A stretch of 64,000 nucleotides of DNA from Aquidulcibacter paucihalophilus (GCF_002105465.1 NZ_NCSQ01000165.1:62001-126000), one strand, 5' to 3'; positions 24,866 to 35,355 are shown, counted from the first letter of the stretch. Numbers and translations: made by a program. Notes: generated by a model from the letters alone, not told the origin.

Positions 24866-27214
24866 ATGAACGCCATAGCTCCGGTACCCAAGCCCTCCCT
24901 TTCCCCGCAAGAACTTCAAGCCCTTGCCACCATCGAAGAACGCCTATTGTGGCTAGCTTCATGGACAATCCATAACGCCAATCATCTGCGTCCAAATCGC
25001 GATGGTCTTAAAGTAGGCGGGCACCAAGCCTCCTGTGCGTCCATGACCAGCTTGATGACGGCGCTGTATTTCAAGGCTCTGCGTCCACAGGACCGTGTAG
25101 CGGTAAAGCCTCACGCCAGCCCGGTATTTCACGGAGCGCAATATTTGTTTGGCCGACAAACACGGGAACAATTGGAACGATTTCGCGGGTTGGGTGGTGC
25201 CCAATCTTATCCGAGCCGAACAAAAGACAAAGATGATGTGGACTTCTCGACTGGCTCTGTTGGTCTAGGGGTAGGCGTCACCGCCTTTGCGGCTTTGGTA
25301 CAGGATTATCTGGCCGCTCGGGGCCGGGTCCCCGCTGAGTCCATGGGGCGGATGATTGCGCTTTTGGGCGATGCAGAGTTGGATGAGGGCAATATTTATG
25401 AAGCCTTGATTGAGGCTTATAAGCATGATTTGCGCAATATTTGGTGGATCGTCGACTATAATCGCCAAAGCTTGGATGCCACAACTTCTGAGCGGATGTG
25501 GGATCGGTTTGACGATATCTTCGAAACTGTTGGCTGGGACGTTTTGACCCTCAAATATGGCAAACGCCAGTTGGAAGCCTTTGCAAAGCCCGGCGGACAA
25601 TCTTTGCAAGCATGGATTGAGTCATGCCCCAACGATCTTTACGCGGCCTTGAGTTATCAAGGTGGGGCCGCTTGGCGCGAACATTTGTTGCAAGATTTGC
25701 CCCAGGACGGGCAGGTTCTGATCGCCAGCTACGATGATGCGGCGCTCTCCAATCTGATGACCCAATTAGGCGGTCATTGCCTTGAGACTTTGGTGGAAGC
25801 CTTTGACCAAGCCGCTCAGAATGATCGCCCGAAATTGTTCATTGCCTACACGGTAAAAGGTTGGCGGCTTCCCTTTCAGGGTCATAAGGACAATCACTCC
25901 GGTCTTATGACCCCAACTCAAATTGATGCCCTACGCCAGTCGCTAGGCATTCCAGAGGGCCAAGAATGGGAGGCGCTGGCGGGGCTCAGTCAGTCCGATG
26001 AAGCTGCCGTTCGCGCGTTGATTTCCAAGGCCCCGTTCCAAGCCGACGTGAAGCGCCGCTTTAATCCTGCCCCGGTTGCCATTCCTGAGAAGTTTGAGGT
26101 GCCCAGTGGCGACCAACAATCCACCCAAGCCGCGTTTGGAAAAATCCTTGCCGATATTGCTAAGACCGAAAGCGACTTTGCCGCCCGCATCGTGACCACT
26201 TCGCCCGACGTGACAGTCTCTACCAATTTAGGTGGCTTCGTGAACCGACGTGGCTTGTTTTCGCGCACCGCAACCAAGGATGTGTTTAAGGACCGCAAGA
26301 TTGCCAGTCCACAAATCTGGACGGGCTCTGACGCTGGCCAACATATCGAGTTAGGGATTGCGGAGAATAATCTCTTTCTCAATCTGTCCGCGTTCGGGTT
26401 AGCTGGGGAGCATTTTGGCGAGCGCCTGTTCCCGATCGGCACACTTTATGACCCATTTATCGCCCGTGGTCTCGATGCGCTGAATTATGCAATCTATCAG
26501 AATGCGCGTTTCATGGTAGTATCAACACCGTCGGGGTTGACGCTTGGGCCAGAAGGCGGTGCGCACCAGTCGATCAATACACCGCTGATCGGCATGGGCC
26601 AGCCAGGGTTGACGCATTGGGAGCCTGCTTTTGCCGATGAGCTAGCCCTTTTGCTACGCCATAGTTTTGTCGATATGCAAGAAGAGACTGGGGGATGCCA
26701 CTATTTCCGCTTATCGACCCGTACGCTTGCCCAACCCCAACGCATTGATGCCACTTGGCGAGAAGGGGCTTTGCAGGGGGCCTATTGGTTGATCCCCCCG
26801 AGCCCTGGGGCGGAGTTGGCCTTGATCTATTGTGGAGCGCTGGCCCCTGAGGCACTTGCAGGCTTTGAAGCACTGAAGGAGGATTTCCCGGGTGTCGGTG
26901 TGCTGGCAGTAACATCGCCTGATCTTTTGCACCGTGGCTGGACAGCCGCGGGGCGCGCGCGTTGGACAGGTGGACCCCGTCTGGCTAGTCACATTGAGCA
27001 GTTACTGAGCCCGCTGCATGCGCGCGCTGGCTTGATTACGCTATTGGACGGTTCTCCATCTGCACTGTCTTGGGTGGGTTCTGTGCTTGGGCATCGCGTA
27101 CGTGCCCTGGGGGTTGAACAATTTGGTCAAACCGGCGACCTCCCAGACCTATATCGGACCTATCGCTTAGATTGCGAAGCCATTTTAGATGCAGCAGCCG
27201 ATCTGCATTTTTGA
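24866..27214 (+). CDS. Homodimeric 2-oxoacid dehydrogenase E1-like (AceE-like) thiamine enzyme
   Basis: Thiamine-diphosphate-dependent protein of 782 residues, related to the homodimeric pyruvate dehydrogenase E1 (AceE, about 890 residues) and transketolase. The TPP-binding motif is visible as LLGDAELDEGN...WWIVDYNRQSLD. The pyrimidine-domain start (LGIAENNLFLNLSAFGLAGE) and the C-terminal domain follow. It has the AceE hallmark N-terminus with HNANHLRPN and GGHQASCASMT. No E2 or E3 gene lies nearby, so it may not belong to the main pyruvate dehydrogenase complex. Substrate is unproven; it is 53 bases after the RND pump gene. Confidence 0.8.
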   Translation: MNAIAPVPKPSLSPQELQALATIEERLLWLASWTIHNANHLRPNRDGLKVGGHQASCASMTSLMTALYFKALRPQDRVAVKPHASPVFHGAQYLFGRQTREQLERFRGLGGAQSYPSRTKDKDDVDFSTGSVGLGVGVTAFAALVQDYLAARGRVPAESMGRMIALLGDAELDEGNIYEALIEAYKHDLRNIWWIVDYNRQSLDATTSERMWDRFDDIFETVGWDVLTLKYGKRQLEAFAKPGGQSLQAWIESCPNDLYAALSYQGGAAWREHLLQDLPQDGQVLIASYDDAALSNLMTQLGGHCLETLVEAFDQAAQNDRPKLFIAYTVKGWRLPFQGHKDNHSGLMTPTQIDALRQSLGIPEGQEWEALAGLSQSDEAAVRALISKAPFQADVKRRFNPAPVAIPEKFEVPSGDQQSTQAAFGKILADIAKTESDFAARIVTTSPDVTVSTNLGGFVNRRGLFSRTATKDVFKDRKIASPQIWTGSDAGQHIELGIAENNLFLNLSAFGLAGEHFGERLFPIGTLYDPFIARGLDALNYAIYQNARFMVVSTPSGLTLGPEGGAHQSINTPLIGMGQPGLTHWEPAFADELALLLRHSFVDMQEETGGCHYFRLSTRTLAQPQRIDATWREGALQGAYWLIPPSPGAELALIYCGALAPEALAGFEALKEDFPGVGVLAVTSPDLLHRGWTAAGRARWTGGPRLASHIEQLLSPLHARAGLITLLDGSPSALSWVGSVLGHRVRALGVEQFGQTGDLPDLYRTYRLDCEAILDAAADLHF

Positions 27215-27283
27215 TATATTACTCTTAGGTAATTCATCCTAATGGGTGAAAACAGGAGATAATCAGGCTTCGTTGGCCCAAGT

Positions 27284-28345
27284 TCAGCCCGGGGGGGCGA
27301 TCTGATCTAACAGGCCAGTCAGCTTGCCATCATTGAGGCGATTTAAATCATCGAACCACTGAGATTGACGAAGCAGCGTGGCATACGTCATCAGGGCCGC
27401 TCGCAACGCTTCTGGCTTCTTTACATGGGCGCTTCGAACCGCGGCCCAGCCTGCTTCTGCTTGGCCCTTATAGACATAGTCGTTCAAAAACGCTGTCACA
27501 GGGGCGAAACTAGCCGCATCGCTTGGATCTAGCTCCGCCGCTTTCATCGCCGCTAAACGAGTTGACGCAGCAAGGTCTAGGGCCTTTGCAATTTCGCCTT
27601 TCGAGCCCGCATCAGAAAGTGCACGTGTGCTGTCCAATTCCAATTGCGCCTCTTGGAAAGTCTCAGAGAGCAAGAATGGGGCATGGCTTTCGGCGGTCGT
27701 GGCCTTCATCGCGTCGAGAAGGAGGCTAAAGCGCGTGCCGTTCCAGACAACGACGATCGGCGCGAGTGACGCACCGAGTTCAAAGCTCTGCCCATCTAAC
27801 GTGACATCATCAAAGGCCAGAAATGCTGCGGGAAATGGCTCAGAGCGTCGAAGAGGCACAAAGCGTGAGGCGCTACTACCGCCAAGAGACACTTTGCCGA
27901 TGGGGTTTCCGCTCGGACCGTCAAAAACAAAGCGTGTCAGGCAACAACGCATACCGCCAGACCATCCATCTATGACGAGGTCTGGATGGCGGGTGCCGGC
28001 GGCCTGACGATCTGCCGAGGACAGGTCAAACTGTTGAATTGGCCCGGTTTGATCGAGCTTTAGAGGTGCCAGCTTTCGACTGCCCTTCCAGACGACCAGT
28101 GTTTCTTCGGTTTCAGAAATTGGAATCGCATAGACATGGATGTCGCCAATTTGGCCAACTAGACGACCCTCATAATCGGGCTTTGGCATAAGTAGGGCTA
28201 CCACCACCCCCACGCACCCCAAAACAACACCAACCATCGCCAGTTTTGTCAAAATCGCGTGTAAATGACCTTTATGCCTTGGCTTAACTTGCCCGTCCTG
28301 TTGGCTGATGGGGGGAAGATCATCCATTCCGGTCATTGCCCACAT
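27284..28345 (-). CDS. Membrane-anchored protein of unknown function
   Basis: Unrecognised protein of 353 residues. A single transmembrane helix lies at about 31-53 (ILTKLAMVGVVLGCVGVVVALLM). It is followed by an extracytoplasmic domain with beta-rich first half (DIHVYAIPISETEETLVVW) and a helical C-terminal half (ALRAALMTYATLLRQSQWFDDL). A WSGGMRCCLTRFVFD segment has a vicinal cysteine pair. Met4 and Met7 are alternative starts. It diverges from gyrA with about 80 bases between; no role can be assigned. Confidence 0.65.
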   Translation of the reverse strand: MWAMTGMDDLPPISQQDGQVKPRHKGHLHAILTKLAMVGVVLGCVGVVVALLMPKPDYEGRLVGQIGDIHVYAIPISETEETLVVWKGSRKLAPLKLDQTGPIQQFDLSSADRQAAGTRHPDLVIDGWSGGMRCCLTRFVFDGPSGNPIGKVSLGGSSASRFVPLRRSEPFPAAFLAFDDVTLDGQSFELGASLAPIVVVWNGTRFSLLLDAMKATTAESHAPFLLSETFQEAQLELDSTRALSDAGSKGEIAKALDLAASTRLAAMKAAELDPSDAASFAPVTAFLNDYVYKGQAEAGWAAVRSAHVKKPEALRAALMTYATLLRQSQWFDDLNRLNDGKLTGLLDQIAPPG

Positions 28346-28425
28346 CTTCTATCACCAAATGGCGGCAAATGCATGCACGAAGTTTGGACCTGCGCACAGG
28401 CGAATGCTAGACTGTTAGTGCAAGG

Positions 28426-31281
28426 TTGCATCCGAATCGCAATCATTTTGACCAGCAACAGACGGCTTACCCTTTGACCGATACTCCAGAAACAGACGGC
28501 GCAGATCCGATTGAACCTAACCGCACAGAGACAGCAATTGTCGATGTGAAGGGCATTACGCCCATCTCTATCGAGAATGAGCTTAAGTCCTCTTATCTGG
28601 ATTACGCGATGAGTGTGATCGTGGCGCGGGCCCTGCCTGATGCGCGCGATGGTTTGAAGCCTGTGCACCGGCGGATTTTGTACGCCATGGGAGAGGGTGG
28701 CTATACCCCCGACAAAAAGCATGTGAAGTCTTCGCGAATCGTCGGCGAGGTAATGGGTAAATATCACCCACATGGTGACAGCGCGATTTACGACGCGATG
28801 GTGCGCATGGCGCAGGGTTTCTCCATGAGCCTGCCCTTAATCGACGGGCAGGGGAATTATGGCTCGGTCGATGGCGATCCGCCTGCGGCGATGCGCTACA
28901 CGGAAAGCAAACTCGCCAAGGTCGCCATGGCGTTGCTAGACGATATTGATGAGTCGACCGTCAATTTCCAGGATAATTATGATGGCTCTGAGAGTGAGCC
29001 GGTAGTCCTTCCAGCCAAATATCCAAACCTTTTGGTCAATGGCGCCGGTGGTATTGCTGTCGGCATGGCGACCAATATTCCTCCCCATAATCTGGGTGAG
29101 ATTTGCGATGCAACTTTGGCAATCTTGGACAATCCAAGCCTATCAGATCAGGACTTGCTCGACATTGTCCCGGGGCCAGACTTTCCAACAGGTGGCGAAA
29201 TTGTTGGCCGAACCGGTGCCCGCAATGGCCTATTGACCGGGCGCGGCTCTGTCATCATGCGTGGCAAGACGGCGGTTGAGTCTATTCGTGGGGATCGCGA
29301 GGCGATCATCATTTCCGAAATTCCTTATCAAGTGAACAAATCGGCAATGATTGAACGCATCGCTGAACTGGTACGCGAGAAACGGGTCGAGGGCATCTCG
29401 GGTTTGCGGGATGAGAGTGATCGTCGTGGCATGCGGGTTGTCGTCGAGTTGAAGCGCGATGCTTCGGCGGAAGTCGTGCTCAACCAACTCTATCGCTATT
29501 CGCAGCTACAGACGTCATTTGGTGTCAATATGCTGGCGCTGGTGGGCGGGCGGCCCGTACAATTATCGTTGCGTGGCTTGATTGAGACTTTTTTGACCTT
29601 CCGCGAAGAAGTCATCGCACGTCGAACCCGCCACCGCCTGAACAAAGCTCGCGAGCGGGGCCACGATTTGGTTGGCTTAGCGATTGCTGTTGCAAACATC
29701 GACGAAGTGGTCCGCTTGATCCGTGAATCGCCTGATCCGGCCTCGGCCCGGTTGGCTTTGACCAGCCGTGATTGGCCTGCCCATGATTTGGCACCTATCA
29801 TTCAGTTGATTGCTGACCCGCGTTCTGTCCTAACAGACGCGGGCACAATCCGGATGAGCGAAGATCAAGCGCGCGCTATTTTGGACCTACGCCTTCAGCG
29901 CTTAACCGGCTTAGGTCGTGAGGAATTGTCAAACGAAGTCCGGTCTCTGGCCGCCAAGATCGCTGATTTGCTCGATATCTTGCGTTCCCGAGCCCGGGTT
30001 ATTGAAATTATTCGCACCGAGCTCACCCACGTCCGCGACACGTATGCGGTGCCGCGCCGCACGGTCTTCATTGAAGCAGATCTCGATCTGGATGATGAAG
30101 ATTTCATCGAGCGTGAGGACATGGTCGTAACGGTGTCACATGCTGGCTATGTAAAGCGGACTTTGTTGTCGACTTATCGTACGCAAAACCGTGGCGGCCG
30201 TGGTCGGTCGGGCATGGAAACGAAGGACGAGGATTTTGTTGTCCGCTTGTTTGCAGCCTCAACCCACGCGCCAATCCTTTTCTTCTCGTCAAAGGGCATC
30301 GTGTATCGCGAAAAGGTTTGGCGTCTGCCGCAGGGAGACCCACGCACGAAGGGCCGTTCGATCGCCAATATTTTGCCAATCGAGAAGGATGAGAAAATCA
30401 CCACAGTAATGCCTCTGCCCGAGGATGAGGACAGTTGGGGTGCTTTGGAATTGATGTTCGCTACCCGCAAAGGCAATGTGCGGCGCAATTCCCTGGCCGA
30501 TTTCCAACGCGTGGCGCGCGGCGGCAAAATCGCAATGAAATTCGATGACGAGGACGACCAAATCGTCGATGTCGCCATCTGTTCTGATCAAGACGATGTG
30601 CTGCTGACAACCCGCTTGGGGCAGTGCATTCGTTTCCAAGCGACGGACGTCCGCGTCTTCAAAGGTCGGGACTCGACTGGGGTACGCGGCATTACATTGG
30701 CAGAAGGTGATGAAGTCATTGCCATGTCGATCCTGCGTCATGTTGACGTGACAGCTGAAGAGCGGACAACCTATCTCAAGCAGAGTCGTTCGGTTCAGGG
30801 TGAGGAAGTTGATACTTCGATAACCGCGGAGATTGCCGAGGAGGTCAGTGACTCCGAGGCCGGGCCAGTCCAATTGTCACCAGAGCGATATGCTGAACTC
30901 TCAGCCCGCGAACAATTTGTCTTGGCGGTTGCCGAGGAAGGCTTAGGCAAGCGGGCATCATCCTATGAATATCGCGTCACCAATCGCGGCGGGAAGGGCA
31001 TTGTTGCCCATGATCTCTCCCGTCGAGGCGGTCAGTTGGTTGCGGCCTTCCCGGTCGAGGAATCTGATGAAGTCATGATGGTGACGGACGGTGGTCAATT
31101 GATTCGCACACGTGTAGATCAGATCCGGCGGGCCGGTCGTTCCACCCAAGGTGTTATGATCATCCGCGTTTCAGAAGGCGAGCGCGTGGTCTCGGTAGAA
31201 CGTTTGGCCGATATGGGCTCAGATGATGCTGAAGGTCCAGCCGAGGGTACAGAATTCCCACCAGCTGCCCCCAGCAGTTGA
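28426..31281 (+). CDS. gyrA: DNA gyrase subunit A
   Basis: Breakage-rejoining subunit of gyrase, 951 residues, which introduces negative supercoils together with GyrB. The catalytic Tyr is Tyr158 ([10 protein letters not shown]). The quinolone-resistance region has the usual sensitive residues Ser119 and Asp123 (equivalent to Ser83 and Asp87 in E. coli). The GyrA box and six-blade C-terminal domain follow ([12 protein letters not shown]), with an acidic tail. No ATG lies near the 5' end; an in-frame stop at 28408 leaves TTG 28426 (AAGG just before it) or TTG 28474 as candidate starts, so the exact N-terminus is uncertain. Confidence 0.96.
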   Translation: MHPNRNHFDQQQTAYPLTDTPETDGADPIEPNRTETAIVDVKGITPISIENELKSSYLDYAMSVIVARALPDARDGLKPVHRRILYAMGEGGYTPDKKHVKSSRIVGEVMGKYHPHGDSAIYDAMVRMAQGFSMSLPLIDGQGNYGSVDGDPPAAMRYTESKLAKVAMALLDDIDESTVNFQDNYDGSESEPVVLPAKYPNLLVNGAGGIAVGMATNIPPHNLGEICDATLAILDNPSLSDQDLLDIVPGPDFPTGGEIVGRTGARNGLLTGRGSVIMRGKTAVESIRGDREAIIISEIPYQVNKSAMIERIAELVREKRVEGISGLRDESDRRGMRVVVELKRDASAEVVLNQLYRYSQLQTSFGVNMLALVGGRPVQLSLRGLIETFLTFREEVIARRTRHRLNKARERGHDLVGLAIAVANIDEVVRLIRESPDPASARLALTSRDWPAHDLAPIIQLIADPRSVLTDAGTIRMSEDQARAILDLRLQRLTGLGREELSNEVRSLAAKIADLLDILRSRARVIEIIRTELTHVRDTYAVPRRTVFIEADLDLDDEDFIEREDMVVTVSHAGYVKRTLLSTYRTQNRGGRGRSGMETKDEDFVVRLFAASTHAPILFFSSKGIVYREKVWRLPQGDPRTKGRSIANILPIEKDEKITTVMPLPEDEDSWGALELMFATRKGNVRRNSLADFQRVARGGKIAMKFDDEDDQIVDVAICSDQDDVLLTTRLGQCIRFQATDVRVFKGRDSTGVRGITLAEGDEVIAMSILRHVDVTAEERTTYLKQSRSVQGEEVDTSITAEIAEEVSDSEAGPVQLSPERYAELSAREQFVLAVAEEGLGKRASSYEYRVTNRGGKGIVAHDLSRRGGQLVAAFPVEESDEVMMVTDGGQLIRTRVDQIRRAGRSTQGVMIIRVSEGERVVSVERLADMGSDDAEGPAEGTEFPPAAPSS

Positions 31282-31315
31282 TCGGACTACCCTACGCCAT
31301 ACGGAGGAGACGTTG

Positions 31316-31801
31316 ATGCGCGTTGGTCTTTATCCTGGTACTTTTGACCCCATTACCTTAGGCCATTTAGACGTGGTTGGTCGGGCCATCAAACTGTTCG
31401 ACAAATTGGTGATTGGCGTTGCGATCAATCGTGACAAGGGCCCGATGTTTACGCTGGAAGAACGTGTGGCTATGGTCGTCAAAGATACTGAGCAATTCTT
31501 GCAATATGGCGAGATTGAAGTTCGCCCTATGGAAGGGCTCCTGATCAGTTTTGCCGAACAAGTCGGCGCATCCTGCATTGTCAGAGGCTTGCGGGCGGTA
31601 TCCGACTTTGAATATGAGTTTCAAATGGTTGGTATGAACCAGAAGCTCAACCCCAATATCGAAACCGTGTTTTACATGGCTGATGTACAGCACCAGGCGA
31701 TTGCCTCTCGGCTCGTAAAGGAGATTGCCCGCCTCGGCGGCGATGTCACACCCTTTGTAAGCCCAAACGTTGTGCATGCCCTGAAGGAGAAATTCACGTG
31801 A
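31316..31801 (+). CDS. coaD: Phosphopantetheine adenylyltransferase
   Basis: Cytoplasmic enzyme of 161 residues that adenylylates 4'-phosphopantetheine in coenzyme A synthesis. The nucleotidyltransferase motif TFDPITLGH is at residues 10-18, the substrate-binding RPMEGLLISFA segment follows, and IVRGLRAVSDFEYEFQM is the family signature. Start ATG 31316 follows GGAGGAGA at optimal spacing; the frame stays open further upstream but overlaps gyrA. It heads the coaD-cyclophilin-cyclophilin-queA-tgt run. Confidence 0.96.
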   Translation: MRVGLYPGTFDPITLGHLDVVGRAIKLFDKLVIGVAINRDKGPMFTLEERVAMVVKDTEQFLQYGEIEVRPMEGLLISFAEQVGASCIVRGLRAVSDFEYEFQMVGMNQKLNPNIETVFYMADVQHQAIASRLVKEIARLGGDVTPFVSPNVVHALKEKFT

Positions 31802-32946
31802 GAAAGCAGATTCTTGCTTTAGGCTGTTTTGGCTTCGCCGTGTTAGGCGGTGCCGTCGTGTATGCTCAATCCAGTGCGCCTGCTTTGCGGGTTGTTCCCA
31901 TGGGGGAAGCGCCACCAGCCAAAAAAGCTCCGGCAAAGAAGGCACCTGCCCCTGCGCCAAAGGCGTCAGCCACCAAAGCGGCTGCCTCAAAGTCGACCTC
32001 TACCCCTGCACCGGCAGCAGCTCGTCCCGCATCACCCGCCGCAGCTAGTGCGGCTAGGCCTGTTGCGGGCAAACCTGCAGCCGCCGTCGCGCAATGGACT
32101 ACCCCACCGGCTGCGACCGCTTCAGCTGCGAACGCTAAGCCCGTCGCGTCGGCTCCAACAGCCGCAGCAACGAGCAAAGTGGCTTTCCCGCAAGAAGATT
32201 GGCGTGTGCTTAATCCAGAGAATGCCTTGATTTATGAGACCACCAAGGGGCGCATTATTGTTGAGTTAGCTCCAGAAATGGCACCCAATCACGTGGCACG
32301 GATAAAGACCCTGGCGCGTGAAGGTTTTTACAATGGCTTGTCCTTTCACCGGGTGGTGGCTGATTTTATGGCCCAAGGTGGTGATCCAAAGGGCGATGGT
32401 ACAGGCGGGTCTGATCAGCCCGACTTGCGAGCTGAGTTTAGCTTCCGGCGCGGTACCAGCACCAACTTTGTTCGCGCTGTGGATCGGGGAGGCGCTACAA
32501 TAGGCTGGGTAGGGACGATCCCGGTCACATCACAGACCGACTTCCTCATGGAGCGAACCTCAGACAAAAAAGTTGCAGCTTGGGGGAACCATTGCTTGGG
32601 TGTTGCTAGCATGGCACGTGGAAGTGATGAGAATTCAGCCAATAGCCAATTCTTTTTGATGCGGGCGGCCTACCCGACCTTGGACCGGCGCTATACGATT
32701 TGGGGCCGTGCTGTTGTGGGCACCGATGTTATTCGCGCGCTAAAAGTTGGTGAGCCTGTAGTTGATCCAGATAGAATGATTTCGGTTCGGGTTTTGGCGG
32801 ATGTGCCTGAGGAAGATCGCCCGACAGTTATGGTTCAACGAACCGATGGACCGAGCTTTCAAGCCAGGCTTAAGGCGACTTTGGAACAACGTGGAGCGGC
32901 GTTTTCGAACTGCGATTTGGCCCCCGAAGGCCGGATCGTCCGCTAA
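31798..32946 (+). CDS. Periplasmic cyclophilin-type peptidylprolyl isomerase with Ala/Pro/Lys-rich linker
   Basis: Exported proline isomerase of 382 residues. A signal peptide ends near VVYAQ. Then comes a low-complexity Ala/Pro/Lys stretch (about 35-125) and a cyclophilin domain (about 140-325) with motifs FHRVVADFMAQGGDP and ANSQFFLM. Compared with the neighbouring 156-residue cyclophilin, the domain has an insertion of about 48 residues between its AEFS and GVASMARG segments. GTG start at 31798 overlaps the coaD stop by 4 bases, implying coupled translation. Confidence 0.88.
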   Translation: MRKQILALGCFGFAVLGGAVVYAQSSAPALRVVPMGEAPPAKKAPAKKAPAPAPKASATKAAASKSTSTPAPAAARPASPAAASAARPVAGKPAAAVAQWTTPPAATASAANAKPVASAPTAAATSKVAFPQEDWRVLNPENALIYETTKGRIIVELAPEMAPNHVARIKTLAREGFYNGLSFHRVVADFMAQGGDPKGDGTGGSDQPDLRAEFSFRRGTSTNFVRAVDRGGATIGWVGTIPVTSQTDFLMERTSDKKVAAWGNHCLGVASMARGSDENSANSQFFLMRAAYPTLDRRYTIWGRAVVGTDVIRALKVGEPVVDPDRMISVRVLADVPEEDRPTVMVQRTDGPSFQARLKATLEQRGAAFSNCDLAPEGRIVR

Positions 32947-33036
32947 TCTGCGACGTGACTGCTGCCAACAAATGCCAGCAAGGGCTTTGCCGCGCCCGCT
33001 TCTGCGTCTAGGACGCGTTGCGACATGGAGATGATT

Positions 33037-33507
33037 ATGAGCCAAGACCTCGAAAACACCCTTATTCTGGAACTTAGCACAGGCACGGTCACGATTGACT
33101 TGCGTCCTGATTTGGCCCCTGGCCACGTGGCACGTATCAAAGAACTGGCGCGGGAAGGCTTTTATGATGGAATCATCTTCCATCGCGTGATTGATGGTTT
33201 CATGGCTCAGGGCGGTTGCCCGAATGGCAGCGGCATGGGGGGTTCGAAGAAGCCAGACCTGAAAGCCGAGTTCAATGCGGAGCCGCATGTTGAAGGCGTC
33301 TGCTCAATGGCGCGGACTAATGCGCCCCATTCCGCTAACAGCCAATTCTTTATTTGCTTGGATGACGCCACTTTCCTCGATCGCCAATATACGGTTTGGG
33401 GAAAAGTTGCCTCGGGTATGGAGGCTGTTCACGCTTTGCCTAAGGGCGAACCACCACGTGCACCGGGCAAGATTATCTCGATGAAAGTCGCAGCAGACGT
33501 CGCATGA
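33037..33507 (+). CDS. ppiB: Cytoplasmic cyclophilin-type peptidylprolyl isomerase
   Basis: Single-domain cyclophilin of 156 residues without a signal peptide. Active-site region FHRVIDGFMAQGGCP and SANSQFFICLDDATFLDRQYTVWG are typical. ATG 33037 is preferred because GGAG lies 6 bases upstream, whereas ATG 33025 has no such site. The next gene starts within its stop codon (ATGA). It likely assists protein folding in the cytoplasm. Confidence 0.92.
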   Translation: MSQDLENTLILELSTGTVTIDLRPDLAPGHVARIKELAREGFYDGIIFHRVIDGFMAQGGCPNGSGMGGSKKPDLKAEFNAEPHVEGVCSMARTNAPHSANSQFFICLDDATFLDRQYTVWGKVASGMEAVHALPKGEPPRAPGKIISMKVAADVA

Positions 33508-34304
33508 GCGACCGCACGATTGGCCCAGCGGTTCAGCATCTGCTGGGCCGTTTGGATGCCATCGGCACATGCCTTGAGAGACAAAAAGGCGCATTGGCCC
33601 TTTTGGGCTTGGGCTCTGTAGGTTTAGATGTTTGGCGGGCAGATCGCTTTTCCGATCTCGATTTTTTTGTCATTGCCGAGGCAGAAACGGCTGTCTGGCT
33701 TCGGGAAGATCTAAGCTGGCTTTCGTCAGTAGAGACCCTAAGCTTCGCTCATCGCAACACGGCTGATGGCTGGAAAGTTCTGTTTTTAGATGGAATATTT
33801 GGCGAATTCGCAGTCTTTGCCCCCGAGCAATTACCCAATATTCCATTTCAAGCTGGCCGACTAATCTGGTCGCGTGAAGGTTTTGACGTCAAAACTCTAA
33901 AGCCTTCGCGGCAAATAGAACCGATCGATATCACGTGGACCCTATCAGAGGCTTTGACCTGTATCTATGTTGGTCTCTGCCGCTTTCGGCGAGGGGAGGT
34001 GCTGGCGTCTCACCGCATGATCCAAGGCCATGCGCTCGACTTAGTCTTGAACCTGATGTGGTCCTCTATTGAAGGCGAGCAGCGGGGTGACCCGTTCAAT
34101 TCTAGTCGCCGCGCAGAACTGATTTGGCCGGATCGGCGCGCTTGGTTGAGGCAAGTATGCGCAGGCTATGATCAATCAGTTGAAGCGGCTCAAATTCTTT
34201 TGACCGAGCTTGATCGATTTGGCCCCTTGCCCAAGCCTTTACTCACCGCAATTGAAGCGCTTCTCGCACCGCCGGATTTGAAAGACGAAGATGCAGCTCT
34301 CTGA
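33504..34304 (+). CDS. Nucleotidyltransferase-fold protein
   Basis: Protein of 266 residues with the minimal nucleotidyltransferase signature: Gly36-Leu-Gly-Ser and Asp51-x-Asp53 (RFSDLDFFVIAE). A second acidic residue in the following beta strand (DGIFGEFAVF) could complete the metal site. The C-terminal half is helical. It may transfer a nucleotide to a small molecule or protein; no closer assignment is possible. It overlaps the cyclophilin stop by 4 bases and queA by 14 bases, so it is translated as part of this operon. Confidence 0.75.
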   Translation: MSDRTIGPAVQHLLGRLDAIGTCLERQKGALALLGLGSVGLDVWRADRFSDLDFFVIAEAETAVWLREDLSWLSSVETLSFAHRNTADGWKVLFLDGIFGEFAVFAPEQLPNIPFQAGRLIWSREGFDVKTLKPSRQIEPIDITWTLSEALTCIYVGLCRFRRGEVLASHRMIQGHALDLVLNLMWSSIEGEQRGDPFNSSRRAELIWPDRRAWLRQVCAGYDQSVEAAQILLTELDRFGPLPKPLLTAIEALLAPPDLKDEDAAL

Positions 34305-35355
34305 GTTTGATTTTAACCTGCCCGAAGAATTGATCGCTCTGCGGCCAGCAGCGCCGCGCGATTCGGCGCGCTTGTTGGTTTCCAAACCCAACTATCCAAT
34401 TGAAGATGCCGTTGTCTCGGCCTTGCCCCATTATCTAAGGGCAGGCGATGTTTTGATTTTCAACGATACGCGCACTCTTGCCGCATCTTTGAAGGCAACG
34501 CGCGCACAACGCAGCCGGGTTGGTGGACCTGTATCTGTGGATATCAATCTGCATCAGCGGCTGGATGGTTCGACTTGGAAGGCTTTTGTGCGCCCGGCCA
34601 AACGGGTCGGTCTCGGTGATGTCTTGACCATTCACGACTCTTTACAGGCTCATGTTGTCGGGCTTGGTGATGCCGGGGAGGTTACCATGGCTTTTTCGAA
34701 AGCCGGCGCGGAGCTTGACCGAGCCATCGCGCAGTTCGGCTCGATGCCCTTGCCGCCTTATATCGCGCGTAAGCGGGCCGTGGATGCCCAAGACGCGCAA
34801 GATTATCAGACTGTCTATGCGCGTGCAGACGGATCGGTGGCGACGCCAACAGCTGGTCTTCATTTCACGCCAAGTTTGCTTGAGGCATTAGACCACGCGG
34901 GTGTTGAACGGCATTGGGTTACGCTGCATGTGGGCGCAGGTACTTTTCTGCCGGTAAAAGTCGACAATATCCATGACCATGTGATGCATGCGGAGACCTA
35001 TGAAGTAAGCGCGCAGACGGCGGCGGCTGTCGCGCGGGCCAAGGCGGAGGGGCGGCGGGTCATTGCGGTTGGTACAACCAGTCTGCGGACGTTAGAATCA
35101 ATTGTCGATCCAGATGGTGAAATCACTTATGGCGGCGGCGATACTTCGATTTTCATTACCCCAGGCTATCGCTTTAAAGTCGTCGACGGCCTTATCACCA
35201 ATTTCCATTTACCCAAGTCGACGCTTTTGATGCTGGTGGGTGCTTTAATCGGCATGGAGGCTTTACGTGACGTCTATCGCCATGCCATTGACCAGCGCTA
35301 TCGCTTTTATTCCTACGGCGACGCGAGCCTGCTTTGGAAAGCACCGACGTCATGA
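34291..35355 (+). CDS. queA: S-adenosylmethionine:tRNA ribosyltransferase-isomerase
   Basis: Enzyme of 354 residues for the epoxyqueuosine step of tRNA queuosine synthesis, using SAM as ribosyl donor. Family motifs include [23 protein letters not shown], the GSMPLPPYI segment, [23 protein letters not shown] and [19 protein letters not shown] near the end. It overlaps the nucleotidyltransferase gene by 14 bases and the tgt start by 4 bases, so queA and tgt are coupled in one pathway. Confidence 0.97.
   Translation: MQLSEFDFNLPEELIALRPAAPRDSARLLVSKPNYPIEDAVVSALPHYLRAGDVLIFNDTRTLAASLKATRAQRSRVGGPVSVDINLHQRLDGSTWKAFVRPAKRVGLGDVLTIHDSLQAHVVGLGDAGEVTMAFSKAGAELDRAIAQFGSMPLPPYIARKRAVDAQDAQDYQTVYARADGSVATPTAGLHFTPSLLEALDHAGVERHWVTLHVGAGTFLPVKVDNIHDHVMHAETYEVSAQTAAAVARAKAEGRRVIAVGTTSLRTLESIVDPDGEITYGGGDTSIFITPGYRFKVVDGLITNFHLPKSTLLMLVGALIGMEALRDVYRHAIDQRYRFYSYGDASLLWKAPTS

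Noticed and set aside
30289..30873. 194-residue minus-strand frame inside gyrA
   Set aside because: Antisense to conserved gyrase coding sequence with no recognisable domain.
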